A DNA stretch of 64,000 nt from Aphanomyces cochlioides (taxonomy: Eukaryota > Oomycota > Saprolegniomycetes > Saprolegniales > Verrucalvaceae), in contig JAHQRK010000001.1 in NCBI GenBank assembly GCA_019828595.1, positions 2,852,001 through 2,916,000 on the forward strand, read 5' to 3'. The translations under genes and the position numbers were made by a program. Below, one piece after another: positions 30,669-41,412 of the stretch. How positions within the stretch are numbered: position 1 is the stretch's first letter; every line of letters begins with the position of its first letter. Under the pieces are notes generated by a model, which had not been told where the DNA came from, did no database searches, and worked only from the letters and a program-made list of their open reading frames with translations.

Positions 30669-31829
30669 TTGATGACAGTGGAGCGGGTGATAGCCGCCGT
30701 TGCCGTTGCTGCCACAGTATGTGCAGCTTCAAGCCTCGTTTTATACCGCCAGGTTGCCCAAAAGTTTTACGTGTTAACTATTACAGAGGTCGACTTCGAC
30801 AGCATGCTTGGTGACTATAAGTTTGACCGTTGGTTTCGAGAAAATCTGCAGTGTGGACAAGCCACCTTTGGCAAACTTGTCCAAGTTCTTCAGTCGGAAA
30901 TGCTGCACGTAAGCTTTCGTCATTCAAAACACTCATTTGAAAAGAAGGTGGCTATACTATTGTATTTTTATGGTACTGAAGGTGGCTATACTATTGTATT
31001 TTTATGGTACTGAAGGTGGCTATCGTGAGACCGCTGCCGCCTTTGGCGTTTCAAAATCATGGTGTGTGGATATGGTGTATGTCTTGTCCGTGGCGTTGTC
31101 GAAAATTGCCACAAATTGATTTACTTACCAACCACTGTCAAAGCGTGGCGGCGTGTCGAGAATGGTTTTAAGTCAAAGATGCAGCTACCTGGTGTTGTTG
31201 GCGCTATTGATGGTACCTTAATTAACATCCAAAGACCTACAGACTACGATGGTTTCTACAACAGGAATGGTGATCCATTGCTCAATGTGCAAGCTGTAGT
31301 GGACTCGAATGGCAAGTTTATGTCGGTTGATATTCGCCCGGGGTCCTTCTCCGACAAAAAAAATTGGCGAGTGTCGATCTTAGGTAGAACAATCAGGAAA
31401 AGAATTCCTGTAGGCTGTTATCTTGTTGGCGATGCAGGTTATACCTTGTTCCCTTGGCTGATCATTCCTTTCTTGCCTCATGAAGAAGGTGGACAACTCT
31501 CATCTTTACAGAGACGCTTTAACTATATCCATTCTACCACTCGGATGCCGGTTGAGTGTGCCTTCGGTCGTCTCAAGGAAAGGTTTCGTGTTTTGAAGTC
31601 TGTAATGAGTGAGAAATCTCTCAGGAAAACTGTTCGCCATATAATGGCTTGCTTTGTCCTGCATAACATCTTTCTGTGCTTTAATGATGACTTGTTCTCA
31701 AGCTTTGACGAAAACCGCGATCGCAATGATTACTTTCAACCGCCTGACGAGTCAAACTGCGATACAAATTATATTCAACGCGAGGCAGCTCTCCAAAAAC
31801 GACGAGCTATAGCGACGATAACTAGTTAA
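30669..31829 (+). pseudogene. Harbinger DDE transposase with 34-bp tandem duplication
   Basis: The N-terminal frame (30669) reaches KKVAILLYFYGTEGGY. A 34-bp segment (about 30948-31015) is then repeated in tandem and shifts the frame. The next frame continues RETAAAFGVSKSWCVDMVY, a helix-turn-helix, and one more single-base shift near 31115 leads into the DDE domain. That domain has GVVGAIDGTLINIQ (first Asp), NVQAVVDSNGKFMSVD, GDAGYTLFPWLI (second Asp) and MPVECAFGRLKERF (Glu). It ends at 31829. Two mutations inactivate it. Confidence 0.8.
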
Positions 31830-31852
31830 TTCAACTCATCGTGTACATGAAT

Positions 31853-32685
31853 CTATTCATCTTTTTTAGTCAAGTGTGAGATTAGCTGTGCCATTTTATT
31901 TGATTGAGCTTGAATGGCTTGTAAAACATCATCCAGTGTGGCACGAGGTTGATGGGGCGCAAGTTCGTGAACATTGTTCGAGGCTAGAGACTGTCCAAGG
32001 GAGATTAATCCCTTTAATTGCCAAAAAGCCTGCTTCAAGTGACTCGGCAGTTCCTCGTGGTCGATCAGTACGTTCATTCTTTTCACGCTTTGCGAAAGCT
32101 CGCTTCTTTCCATTCAGTTGCACTGTAGTTGTTTTCTCTTCACGAGCCTGCTTTGACTCGTCCGAAGACGATGCTTCATTACCATTGTCTATAGAGATTA
32201 ATGTGATAAATGATTATAGTTTAGTATACCAAATTCGTCTTGATCCTCCTCTTCCTCCACAGTTATAGCGTCAGTAGACATGAGTTATTCACGACTAAAC
32301 CCCAGTTTATCAGCCCAATACTCCAGCATAATCTCGAAATGTTGAGGTCGATTCGCTTGACCTTCGTTGCCAGTAGGATGGGGAAGCTGGGGTTTAGATG
32401 TGGACCATTCACTCTTCATCTTTGAAAACTACGCATGACACTCGTCACTAGATAATCTATGAACAGCTCTACCTTGTCTTGTATTTGCTTTGCTGTAAAG
32501 CTTCGTTGCATAAGCGTGCTTAATTCAGCCGCCAGCATCGCGAACGCAACCTTTTTGTCGTTACTGTTTTTGGTATTGAAGCGCTCAGATAACGCTGATG
32601 AATATCTCAAACGGAACATGTGCCCAACACTTTCATCACACCACTCTGCAGGCATCTTGTTGGGGTCCTTTGGCGGGCGTCCCAA
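31853..32685 (-). pseudogene. Harbinger ORF1 (Myb-like) convergent to the transposase
   Basis: The N-terminal part (32416-32685) starts MGRPPKDPNKMP and continues with FTAKQIQDKVELFIDYLV, the SANT-like recognition region. A shift near 32415 then leads to MKSEWSTSKPQLP and HFEIMLEYWADKLG. The C-terminal 86 residues (31853-32113) include SHLKQAFWQLKGLISL and a terminal helix. It belongs with the transposase at 30669-31829. The pairing and convergent order match the elements at 14396 and 42138. Confidence 0.55.
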
Positions 32686-33054
32686 CTTCTTGCGGTAGCT
32701 CTTGGGAGCAGGTATGTCATTCCCATTTCTTATCTAGTGTTGAATTTAGATTTAGATGTAGTGTGTGCATTATTTGATGGTCTATTCGTGGCCGATGACT
32801 CTATCGTCATGATGCGGTGGCAAAATCCCGTCTGACTTCTTCACCACTCAAACAAACAGGGACACAAACGTGAACCGATCGTTCACGCCTCAAGACGGGA
32901 AAATGTTTCTCGAACGTTATCCGGTGTCCGGACAATATGAATATAATAGAAAGCCGCAAAATGGACTTTCGACGACGACTTACATTCATGAACACTTCCC
33001 CGACCAGGGCCAAATGAGATCACATGGCTGTGCTGACTCCTGCTAAAAAAAAAT

Positions 33055-33090
33055 ACTACTCCGGTCCATAATATAAGTTGTAGTCGACTT
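33055..33090 (+). repeat. Probable left end of a mariner-like element
   Basis: The text TACTACTCCGGTCCATAATA around 33055-33075 resembles the CTCC-(N)-GTCC-ATAATATAAG termini known for plant-type mariner and Stowaway elements, and lies upstream of the mariner transposase. A matching right end was not convincingly found; GTCGACTTCATAATATT near 34741-34757 may be its eroded remnant. Confidence 0.35.
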
Positions 33091-33329
33091 TTGATTCGCG
33101 GAATTTTTCTAATTTGTGTCCGATCAGTGATCTAATTGGCCACACGAATAGAGCGAATCTCGGGCATTGATTGGGTGCTTTTTGAAGTACGGAACTCGGC
33201 GGGAAACCACAGATATGAGCTCCCAAAGGGGGAGAATGCAACATTTTTGAGAACTCTACACCCGCTGTGAGCTCACAATTGCTTTTAACACACCAACAAC
33301 ACGACCATTCCATCCAAATACCTTCTACC

Positions 33330-34718
33330 ATGCCTCGACCAAGTTTACAACAAAGGAAACGGCCAAACGCAGTGGCTACGACTCGACGGAATCTCACGGG
33401 AGATGAGCGCGGCGAAGCCTATCAGCTTCTACTGGAGCGCTCGAGTCGAGGAAAGATCGATCGCGGCGCATTCGCCGCAGTTTCACGAGTGTATGGCTGC
33501 CATTGGAGCGTAATATGGCGCCTGTGGGCACGAGCCCGAGACTCTCTTGCATCTGGGTCTCCCATCGCCGACATCACCACCAAGAGAAAAGGTAAAATCC
33601 TGTAGAAATTTATATTTAGCAAACAAATATTCATTTATATGAGGATAATTTTCTGAAGGATTACTTCTCTAGGAAATTCTGGACGGATGAAGCTCCGAAC
33701 CAGTAAACAAATCGAAGCGGCCATCAAGGCAGTCCCCTTGGAAGCCCGCCAGACACTCAAGACAACTGCAGCTTCATCGGGAGTGCCAAAAACAACCATC
33801 ATGCGCCACATCAACAACGATGGAAATCTCCGCGGGCGTTCAAGTCGAGTGAAGCCATTGTTGACACTGAAAAATCAAGCTTGGCGAATCCGACACGCGA
33901 TGAACCTTCTTCAAACTCAGTTGCATGGAGGCCATGTTTTTTCCAGTATGCGCGATCGTGTGCATATTGATGAAAAATGGTTCTATGTGACTAAGGTTAA
34001 AAGAAGGTTCTATGCGTACGGCGATGAGGAACTCCCATTGCGCCCTCTCAAGTCCACCAAGTTCATCAAGAAGGTAATGTTTTTGGCTGCGGTTACGCGT
34101 CCCCGCTTTGATCCCCAGAAGAAGCAATTCTTTGACGGCAAGATCGGTATTTGGCCGTTCGTATCCCAAGTCGAGGCCGTCCGTTCAAGCAAGAACAGAC
34201 CAAGGGGTACTCTGGTCACCGTACCAAAGAGTGTTGACGCTGCGGCTTATCGAGAAATGGTCCTCAACAAAGTTATACCAGCGATACAAGCCAAAATGCC
34301 CCGTTCTGTGGTGTGTGTGAATATCCAACAAGATAATGCCAGCCCACACCGGTGTATTGATACCGCTGAGCTTCGTAGGCATAGCATCATGGCCATCGAC
34401 GTTTCGAACCAGCCGGCCAACAGTCCCGATTTCAACGTGCTCGACTTAGGAATATTTAACTCTATTCAAAGTATACAGCAGCGAAAGAGTTCTCAGTCTA
34501 TCGACGAACTCATTCCTGCTGTAGAAGCTGCATTTTATGAACTTCCGATGGAAACGATCGGCAAGTCATTCATTACTTTGCAAAAAGTAATGGAACTGTC
34601 AATGAACGACAACGGAGGCAACAATTTCAAGCTTCCTCACATGAGCAAGGTCGCTACCAAAATGAACCTGGCATCCTTAACCTTCAGTGCAATCCGTCGG
34701 TCTTCAGCCAAGCTCTGA
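33330..34718 (+). CDS. Mariner-like transposase (plant/oomycete type), one intron, open frame
   Basis: Exons 33330-33591 and 33673-34718, joined across an 81-nt GT-AG intron, give 435 aa with no stop. Residues 1-110 hold two helix-turn-helix-like segments (GAFAAVSRVYGCHWSVIWRL and SSGVPKTTIMRHIN). The catalytic motifs are HIDEKWFYV, QQDNASPH and ANSPDFNVLDLGIFNSIQ. The last resembles plant mariner elements; the spacing from the second to the third Asp is about 36 residues by my count, shorter than the plant 39. The start ATG follows a stretch with no better in-frame ATG. Of the transposon genes here, this and the pair at 42843-44926 are the only apparently intact ones. Confidence 0.8.
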
Positions 34719-35154
34719 ATTGTTTGAATTCTCAAAATTGAGTCGACTTCATAATATTGTTAAAGACAATTATATTTCTCAAGGGTATTATAAATTTTGA
34801 AGATCTCATACAAATTTCAAGATATCTTTTTTCGGCCTCAATACTATTTCGATTAAGTTAACTATTTAATCTTGACAACACTTGATAAAGTAAAATTTTG
34901 AATTTAATTAAGCGAGGGGGACAGACAAGATGACAACAGGACAACTTCCCGACAAGCACCACCCAAATCTTCACCCTGACGCAGTCATGAGACTGCGAAT
35001 ACGACTAATTTTAATTCGTAATTTCTTTGTAGCATATGTTGTGTGAGTCAAAAGCGTGAATTTTATAATATTCTTTTATAAAAATATTGCGATATTTTGA
35101 CAAATTAGTTCGACACATTTGAAATAGTCGTTTGTGATGTTCATTTTCTTCATA
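34719..35154. other. No gene seen
   Basis: AT-rich spacer between the mariner transposase and the TTGTG-ended element. The stretch near 34980-35000 carries GCAGTCATGAGACTGCG, a small inverted repeat. Confidence 0.3.
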
Positions 35155-36527
35155 TTGTGAATTCCGTCCAAATTTGCCAATTTCTGGCGATATTTCCAAT
35201 CGCCTGGAAATCGCTCGGACAATATGATTGGCTAAGAATAATTTTACTATCCATTGATTGGCTGAAAACTGACCTAAGTTGACTCAACTCGTGAATTCGT
35301 GCCAACAAAAGTGGCACACTCCTTAATACTTCTCAATTGGACAAATATTCTTTACTACTACCAATGAAATGTTCTCATGTCCTTGTCTTAAGTTCATGCA
35401 TTTTCATATTGAGATGATGAACACTGACGTCGCGTGATTACGGCTGCCAAATCTATTCAATGCACCTTGAGGCCATTCGTAATGGCGCGAAACACAAGAG
35501 ATGAGGATATTAGGTCTTTTCAATAATACCTAACGTTATGATGCATTTGATGACAGTGGTGTCAGGCAGAATCACGAGTTCAACGATAGTTTCGTTTCGC
35601 CCCTCCATAAAATCACAGTGTGCATATTTTACTGAATATCGCCAAGCAAACGACACTAGTGTGATTCACTCAAGTACCATTTGCTTGGCGATGCTTAGCT
35701 AAATATGCTGGTATGTTTCAATGGAGGAAACACATTCATCGAAGTCGATGTCCACAGGGACAAAGGTATCCCCTTCCGAGTAAAGTCTAAGAACAACTGT
35801 GCAAGGCTTTGTAGTGATGTCATTAGTCCGAGCATGCATTTAAATCCAAGGCAGATTACGCAGATAAATATAAGTGAAACCAGAGTTAATAAAATCACGC
35901 TGTGTATGACACAAAAAATACATTCGAATTATTCTATGCACGATGCTATATCTTAGGCGCTTTCCAATGCGATTGCTGCTTAGAATCCGTCAGCTTGCTG
36001 AATGGGGCGTTGGCGCTCAAGCGAGAAATCGCTTTGGGATGTATTTTGGCAAATCAGCGGTCGTGCCAAAATATGTGGCACGATTTTTGTTTCTCGCACT
36101 GGAAATATATTACCTACATTTTTCAAGTATAAAATAATGAATTTCCTGTCAGGAAATGTGAAAAAGTGAACAACATGTTGGCACGATTCCATATAGTGAC
36201 TCATACAGTGTATAGTTGGCACGATTTGCAGAGTCTGTGAGAGAAAAGCTGCAAATCTCACGTCATCTCTATGACTCTGAACAACCTTCCAGAGCGACCC
36301 CACCTCGAAGAGAATTCCACGTTATTCAGCGCTCCCCACGTTGAGCGTACAACGAGTGGAGAGGCCTCTGGCCTCGCCAGCGCAGCGACGATTTCGTGTA
36401 CCATCCCGATCAAGGAGGTCAAAATAACCATCTAAAATTGATATTTGTATTATATTTCGGAGGTCCGGCGATTTGCCGGCGGTTGATTCAACCAATCGCC
36501 GGAAGAAATTTTGAGTAGAAAGCACAA
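35155..36527. mobile_element. Non-autonomous element with TTGTG ends and TA duplication, copy 2
   Basis: Begins TTGTGAATTCCGTCCAAATTT and ends with the complement of TTGTGCTTTCTACTCAAAA, flanked by TA (35153-35154 and 36528-36529). Subterminal text (GGCGATATTTCCAATCGCC, TGATTGGCTGAAAACT) matches copy 1. Compared with copy 1 it has about 950 extra bases between 35282 and 36260, bounded by imperfect inverted GTGCCAAC/GTTGGCAC text. No transposase was seen. Confidence 0.65.
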
Positions 36528-36829
36528 TATAATATATAAATGAGAGCACAATTTGTATTCAAAGCTAACAGGACTAATTTGATGTTGTCAGCTAACTGGA
36601 CCAAATTGCAAACAAAAAATTTCGTCCGTTTTCATTGATTTTCGTTTGTAATTCATCAATTTACACAGATTTGTGTTTTCCTCTTCATTCCACTGAAATA
36701 TATTCCGTTTTTGCCGACAACACTATGGTGGATTCCGAAAAGCAGGAATCCAAATACTTGCATCGAATTAGATATTAGTAGTGCGCTCGGAATTGTTCTG
36801 ATGGTATTCATTTGGCTCGATTTCTTGCT

Positions 36830-36935
36830 GGGTGTACTTTTACAGTTAATTCTCCCCGATTAACCAATTAATTTTAGATAATAATTATCTAAAATTAATT
36901 GGTTATCGGGGAGAATTAACTGTAAAAATACACCC
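36830..36935. repeat. Near-perfect 106-bp hairpin
   Basis: Two arms of about 52 bp, starting GGGTGTACTTTTACAG and ending in its complement, meet with almost no loop at 36882. A run-length difference near the stem base and one extra base are the only mismatches. It would extrude as a cruciform in DNA or form a long hairpin in RNA. Confidence 0.9.
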
Positions 36936-36940
36936 ATGGA

Positions 36941-36988
36941 TAATTTAAAGTAAATAATTATCATTGGATAATTATTTACTTTAAATTA
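36941..36988. repeat. Perfect 22-bp-arm hairpin next to the larger one
   Basis: 36941-36962 and 36967-36988 are exact reverse complements with a 4-bp loop. It lies 5 bp after the 106-bp hairpin and abuts the MITE at 36989; its last three bases, TTA, serve as that element's target duplication. Confidence 0.9.
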
Positions 36989-37262
36989 GGGCCCGTCTGG
37001 CAACCGAAAATATTACAATAAATGGGCCCAAAATGCCATTTTGAGGCCAAATTCAATAATTTTGGTCAAAATATGAACTTGTTTATCTCAAAGAGTTTTG
37101 GTCCGAATCCAATATTTTTGGTTGGGATATACTCACTGGAGCCTCCCAAAATGCCATTTTACGAGATGGAGGTTTTACCTCCATTTTGAATAGGCCATAA
37201 ATCGTTGATCCCATTTTGGCTGAAAATGGCATATTGATTTTGAAATTTTGCCAGACGCACCC
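36989..37262. mobile_element. 274-bp MITE with TTA target duplication (Harbinger type)
   Basis: The ends are GGGCCCGTCTGGCAA and the complement of GGGTGCGTCTGGCAA. TTA flanks both sides (36986-36988 and 37263-37265). Three-base TTA/TNA duplication and GGG ends are standard for PIF/Harbinger MITEs. Internal repeats of AAAATGCCATTTT are present. There is no coding content. Confidence 0.8.
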
Positions 37263-37626
37263 TTATCCATATAAATTTTCGTCACTTCTCTGAAGCATAC
37301 TACCTACAGTAGTACTCATCTCACAACTCGCAAATACAGGAGCTTGTTGATGGTATTGTGAAGGTCAATATGCCAAGAATCTTGAGGGCATGTTCAATTG
37401 TACAATATATGCGGATATTTGCACCCAAACGCGGATATTTCGACGAAATACCCGGACATTCCTGGAATACCATTGAACGCGAATATATTTTCTCCCAGAT
37501 TGTCCCAACGTCAAATGTCTGCGTCAGATGTCCAACTCACGACATGGACATCCAATACGGATATAAAGTTTCAATGTCTAAGGAGAAATTACATATGAGA
37601 GGTTGATGTTCAAACGGAGAACTGCA

Positions 37627-38013
37627 ATGGACGGTGACGATGCCTTCATGCTGAACGCCATTGCAGCAGGAATCGCAGCATGTACTAAGGAGATGGACGA
37701 TAAGTATTCAAGCACAATCCCTCAGCAAAAGTTTATCCGTCCTTTACTTGGATACATGGACTTTCTTGCACTCCAGAATGAGCTTCCACACGAAGGCGAC
37801 CCTCTGTACAAAGATCAAGTGCGTCTCTCGAAGGAAGCAGTTGATCTGGTCGTGAAACTCTCGCGGCCCTACATTCCCAAATCGCTTGAAGCGAAGACTG
37901 TCATCATGGTCACTCTTCAATGGCTCGCAAGTGGTGCGTCTGCTCGCTGTCAGGAGCAGCTATTCCAAGATCACAAATACGTAACAGTGTCGAGATATCG
38001 TCAATTTGGCATA
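37627..38013 (+). pseudogene. N-terminal fragment of a Harbinger transposase
   Basis: From ATG 37627 the frame reads the N-terminal helical part: IRPLLGYMDFLALQ, then VTLQWLASGASARCQEQLF and YVTVSRYRQFGIA, which precede the catalytic domain in this family. It runs directly into sequence coding the C-terminus of the Myb-like ORF on the other strand (junction near 38003-38013). The catalytic domain has been deleted. Confidence 0.65.
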
Positions 38014-38735
38014 GCAGCCATATTGGCTGCTAAAAGCTTCGTCATGAGTTTCATCGTTGAGCACATTGTGGCCAACGTCTCGCTGTTCTTCATCTTTATG
38101 GCTAAATCAGAAGCAATCTCTTCGTCTCTACGGCGACGTTTTCGTTTCATGCTCTCGTTGACGAGATTCTTGCGCTTTTGAGCCGCTGTGAGAGACATAA
38201 GGGTGTCGCTGTCACTGCACAAGTCATTCACACCTGTCGCCGTTTGGATGTTCGAGATGGCGGCTCCAGAAGGTGTCGGTGAATCATCTGAAGAAGAGTC
38301 GTGAGAGGGCATACCACGGACGAATTCACCAGTGGCCATCGCATCACCAACAATTTCGGCCATGGTGTCGTAGTGAATGAAAGGGCGATCATGGAAGCGA
38401 GAGATTGGGTGTGCGCGTGGGTGTTCGTCGAGCTCCTTCCATGCGTCGTTGCTCAGTCCAACTAAGCCGTCGCCAGAAAACTTGAGGAGCCAGCGATAAT
38501 CGATGTAGTCTTCCTTCATGCGTTTCCATCGTGACTGGAGTTGTGTTGACTTGATGATATTGCCCTTGCCTTGCATGCGAACCAAGATCTCGTGCCATCC
38601 CTTGCTCTTGAGTTGCTTGCCTCCACTTGCAACGAACTCGGCCCTTGATGCGACATCAGCCTAGAACCGAAGAAACTCCGAGTCCAAAACATCGTTCCAA
38701 TTCGCAGACTTCGAAGGGGGCTTGGCTGTCGACAT
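38001..38735 (-). pseudogene. Harbinger ORF1 Myb/SANT-like protein with one stop
   Basis: From ATG 38735 the frame reads MSTAKPPSKSANWNDVLDSE, then a TAG at 38661-38663. It continues open in the same frame to 38001: GGKQLKSKGWHEIL, TQLQSRWKRMKEDYIDYRWL and FSGDGLVGLSNDAWKELDEH, the Myb/SANT-like domain. A lysine/arginine run (KRKRRRRDEE) and a helical tail follow. Apart from one nonsense change it is intact. Its partner transposase is only a fragment. Confidence 0.7.
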
Positions 38736-39074
38736 GGTGGCAAACAGTGCTGTGAGCTTACGCAACACCATCAATCAAAGAAGACTGCGATACTTCATAT
38801 AATATTTGACAATATATTGGTTTTTAAAGGGCATGTAGTATTGTGGTGGAAGTTGCGAAATGTCCGAATCGTGTTCAATGTGCAAATTGCGCCATATCGA
38901 GATAAAATATATGCGGTACATGGAGCGACGTTGAATAACAGCGTGGCATAATTAAATTTGAATTGACCAATCATAGATCTTTATTTCTGATAACAAAATT
39001 TTATTGGCTAAATTTTTCGCGGCACAATTTCCCATTCTTTTGAATTTGACAACCGCGAAAATTGATAGCCTCGG

Positions 39075-40238
39075 ATGAATGCTACCAAGACTCGACGTGC
39101 CAGATCTACCGTGGCTGAGAAGTTGCGCGCTGTTTCCATCGCTGAAAGCACATCTGTTCGCGAAGCCGCAAGAATTACCGGGTGGAACGAGAGTTCCTTG
39201 CGTGAATGGATTCGTGACACTGACAAGTTGAAAAATTTCAAAGGCTCAAAGGCACGAAAGAAGAATACTGGCAACTGTGGGGCCAAGCCAATCATCCCTG
39301 ACAGCTACGAACTTGCAATTTATGTCCGCGACTTAAGACGTGAAGAGAAGGCCGTGACGACCGCTCACCTTATCAATTACCTCCGCGTGAATCACAACAC
39401 TTGGCTTCAGAAATATGTTACAACAAGATCATCTGGCTATAAATCCTTGCTTCGTCTTCTACAAAACTTCGCTCATCACCACGACTTTACTCGTCAGCGC
39501 ATCTGTCGTCAAAAGAAGATACAAATCGATCTTGAAGAGACGCGACGTGCCTTCGCCACAGAATTCTCTGAGAAGCATGCTGACTTGCCAACAAACTGTT
39601 TGTACAATGCTGACGAAACTGGCATTTATTTCGACATGTGCCCCAAGACTATATGGGCCGTTCGTGGTGGTGGAAGTTATGTTGCGTCCTGTGACAAGCA
39701 TTCAAGTCGAATGACAGCTTTACTCACAGTGCGTGCCGATGGTCTGAAACTGCTAATTGTGTTTATCATTCGCGGTGTTGATGGTGGCTCAATTGAGAAG
39801 AACGAGTTTGACAGCTACCCAGCTGGTCATTTCTATTACATGCAACAGAAGGCGTGGATGAATGGAAATGTGTGGAAGAGGTATCTGCGCGATGTACTTG
39901 CGGACAACATTGAGGATCCATCTGTTCTCTTGGTGGACAATTTTGACTGTCATGTCAGCAACGAAAGCGAACGCATCATTGGTGACGAACATGGAAGTGT
40001 ACTTTACCCTCTGCCCCCCAACAGTACCTCGCACTGCCAGCCATTAGATGTTTCTATCATGGGGCCTTTCAAGCAACACTTGTGAGATTTGTGGATCATG
40101 TCTGATGTCACAGCCACAACTGCAAAAGAAAAGCGAATTGTTATGATAGAAAGGGCCATTCGAGCTTGGAGCATGATATCCGAAGATGAAGTGCGAGCGA
40201 GTTTCAAAAGGCTTTGTCGATTTAAATCTCAACTTTAA
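39075..40238 (+). pseudogene. Pogo/Tigger-like DDE transposase with one stop codon
   Basis: An open frame from ATG 39075 carries a CENP-B-like HTH (SVREAARITGWNESSLREWI). The DDE_1 domain follows with YNADETGIYFDM, LVDNFDCHV and PNSTSHCQPLDVSIMGPFK. A TGA at 40083-40085 interrupts it. The same frame then continues DLWIMSDVTATTAKEKRI to a TAA at 40238, with the expected C-terminal helix (ERAIRAW). TGA could derive from CGA by one C-to-T change. Element ends were not located. Confidence 0.75.
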
Positions 40239-40334
40239 TATACATGTTCTTTTCCTCTTTTAAGAACTCTTGAGTTCTTTTTTAAATAGGTACTTTTATA
40301 ATTTAGAAAGAGATTCCTTGTCTAAAATATAAAA

Positions 40335-40457
40335 GAATTGAAAATTTGTTTTTAAACTGATTTTCAATTCTGAATTATAAAAGCATTGATTTTAAACAAT
40401 GCCTTTATAAATCAGAATTGAAAATTAGTTTTAAAACAAATTTTCAATTCTAAATGT
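40335..40457. repeat. Foldback of about 123 bp
   Basis: Arms of about 57 bp, containing GAATTGAAAATTTGTTTT and its complement, flank a short AT loop near 40395. It lies between the pogo-like pseudogene and the end of the large inverted repeat. AT-rich, MITE-like. Confidence 0.7.
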
Positions 40458-40611
40458 TATTTAAAATGAGTTAAAATGATGTTTAGAACACAGAACAAAA
40501 AAAGATTTATTAAAATTAAAATGATATCCCGCCAAAGAGTTTTTTTTACTAAAGTCTGGGTACCCCTTTGGATTTTGTGCTCTTTGGTTTTTTGTGTGTC
40601 TGCGCCTGTGG

Positions 40612-41138
40612 TAGAGTGTGCCATTTTACGTAAAGCGCGAATTTACTGTACGTTCACTGTCCACAGTTTACATGGTAAAAGAATGTCAAGTGTAAACTCC
40701 CCACGAGGATATTTCTGCCAATCAAATCTGTCTCCATTCTGGAACACAAACTGTAACCTGCCAGGATCTTGCTGCACAGCTCAAATGAGTGCATATGAAT
40801 GCAATTTCATTGTACCAATATGTCTATCAAGCGATACTTAGTTGGCTGTTTAGGTTTCTGCCTCATTATCGCAGCAACCACCGTCGCTTTCATTTCCCAT
40901 CATGACATCACCAAGGCTGCCCCGCTCAGACACATCTGAATTCATGTACAGCTGAACAAGTTGAGTTACCTTGTCTGGGGATAACCTGTTCCTGCGCTTT
41001 GTCAAAATATAGTCGTAAATGATCTAAAAAGAAACAGCCGTGCTCTACATTAAATGTAAAGTAAGAATTACTTAACGTTTCTATACGTAAAATTTTACAC
41101 TGTCTGTGTTGAGTGTAAAGCGTAAAGGGCGCACCCTA
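40612..41138. mobile_element. 527-bp hAT-type MITE with 8-bp target duplication
   Basis: The ends are TAGAGTGTGCCATTTTACG and the complement of TAGGGTGCGCCCTTTACGC. An exact 8-bp duplication GCCTGTGG flanks it (40604-40611 and 41139-41146). The left arm of the large inverted repeat shows the uninterrupted site. Eight-base duplication and TAGxG ends fit the hAT superfamily. There is no transposase. Confidence 0.8.
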
Positions 41139-41293
41139 GCCTGTGGATCTCTTTGGTGTCGACATCGCCGATTCTTGAAAATATTAATTTTAACAGTTCA
41201 ATTGTGGAAACAAAATATATTTTATCATGGGTAAAAACGAATATACATTTAAGCAGGATATAAATATCTACTTTTAGACCCTATTCAGAAAAG

Positions 41294-41412
41294 ACATGGA
41301 GCCAATCAAACAATCCGATAAAACAAAAAAAGACTTGGAGCCAATCAAAGAGATTAATGAAAATAAAAAGGACATAGAGCCAATCAAAGAATCCAACAAA
41401 ATAAAAAAAGAC
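41294..41412 (+). repeat. Minisatellite, 39-bp unit, three copies
   Basis: Units encode, in one frame, the pattern EPIKxxxxxKKD plus one residue three times. The whole ORF (41296-41493, 65 codons) is a lysine/glutamate-rich low-complexity stretch. It lies in a segment absent from the left arm of the inverted repeat. Probably a non-genic insertion. Confidence 0.7.

Noticed and set aside
30948..31015. Programmed frameshift in the Harbinger transposase
   Set aside because: The shift is fully explained by a 34-bp tandem duplication, and a second break follows.
40476..40841. A 121-aa ORF with a hydrophobic N-terminal segment and many cysteines, looking like a small secreted protein
   Set aside because: The frame crosses the left end of the hAT-type MITE at 40612, so its cysteine-rich half is transposon sequence. 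The hydrophobic half is also present as non-coding repeat in the other inverted arm.
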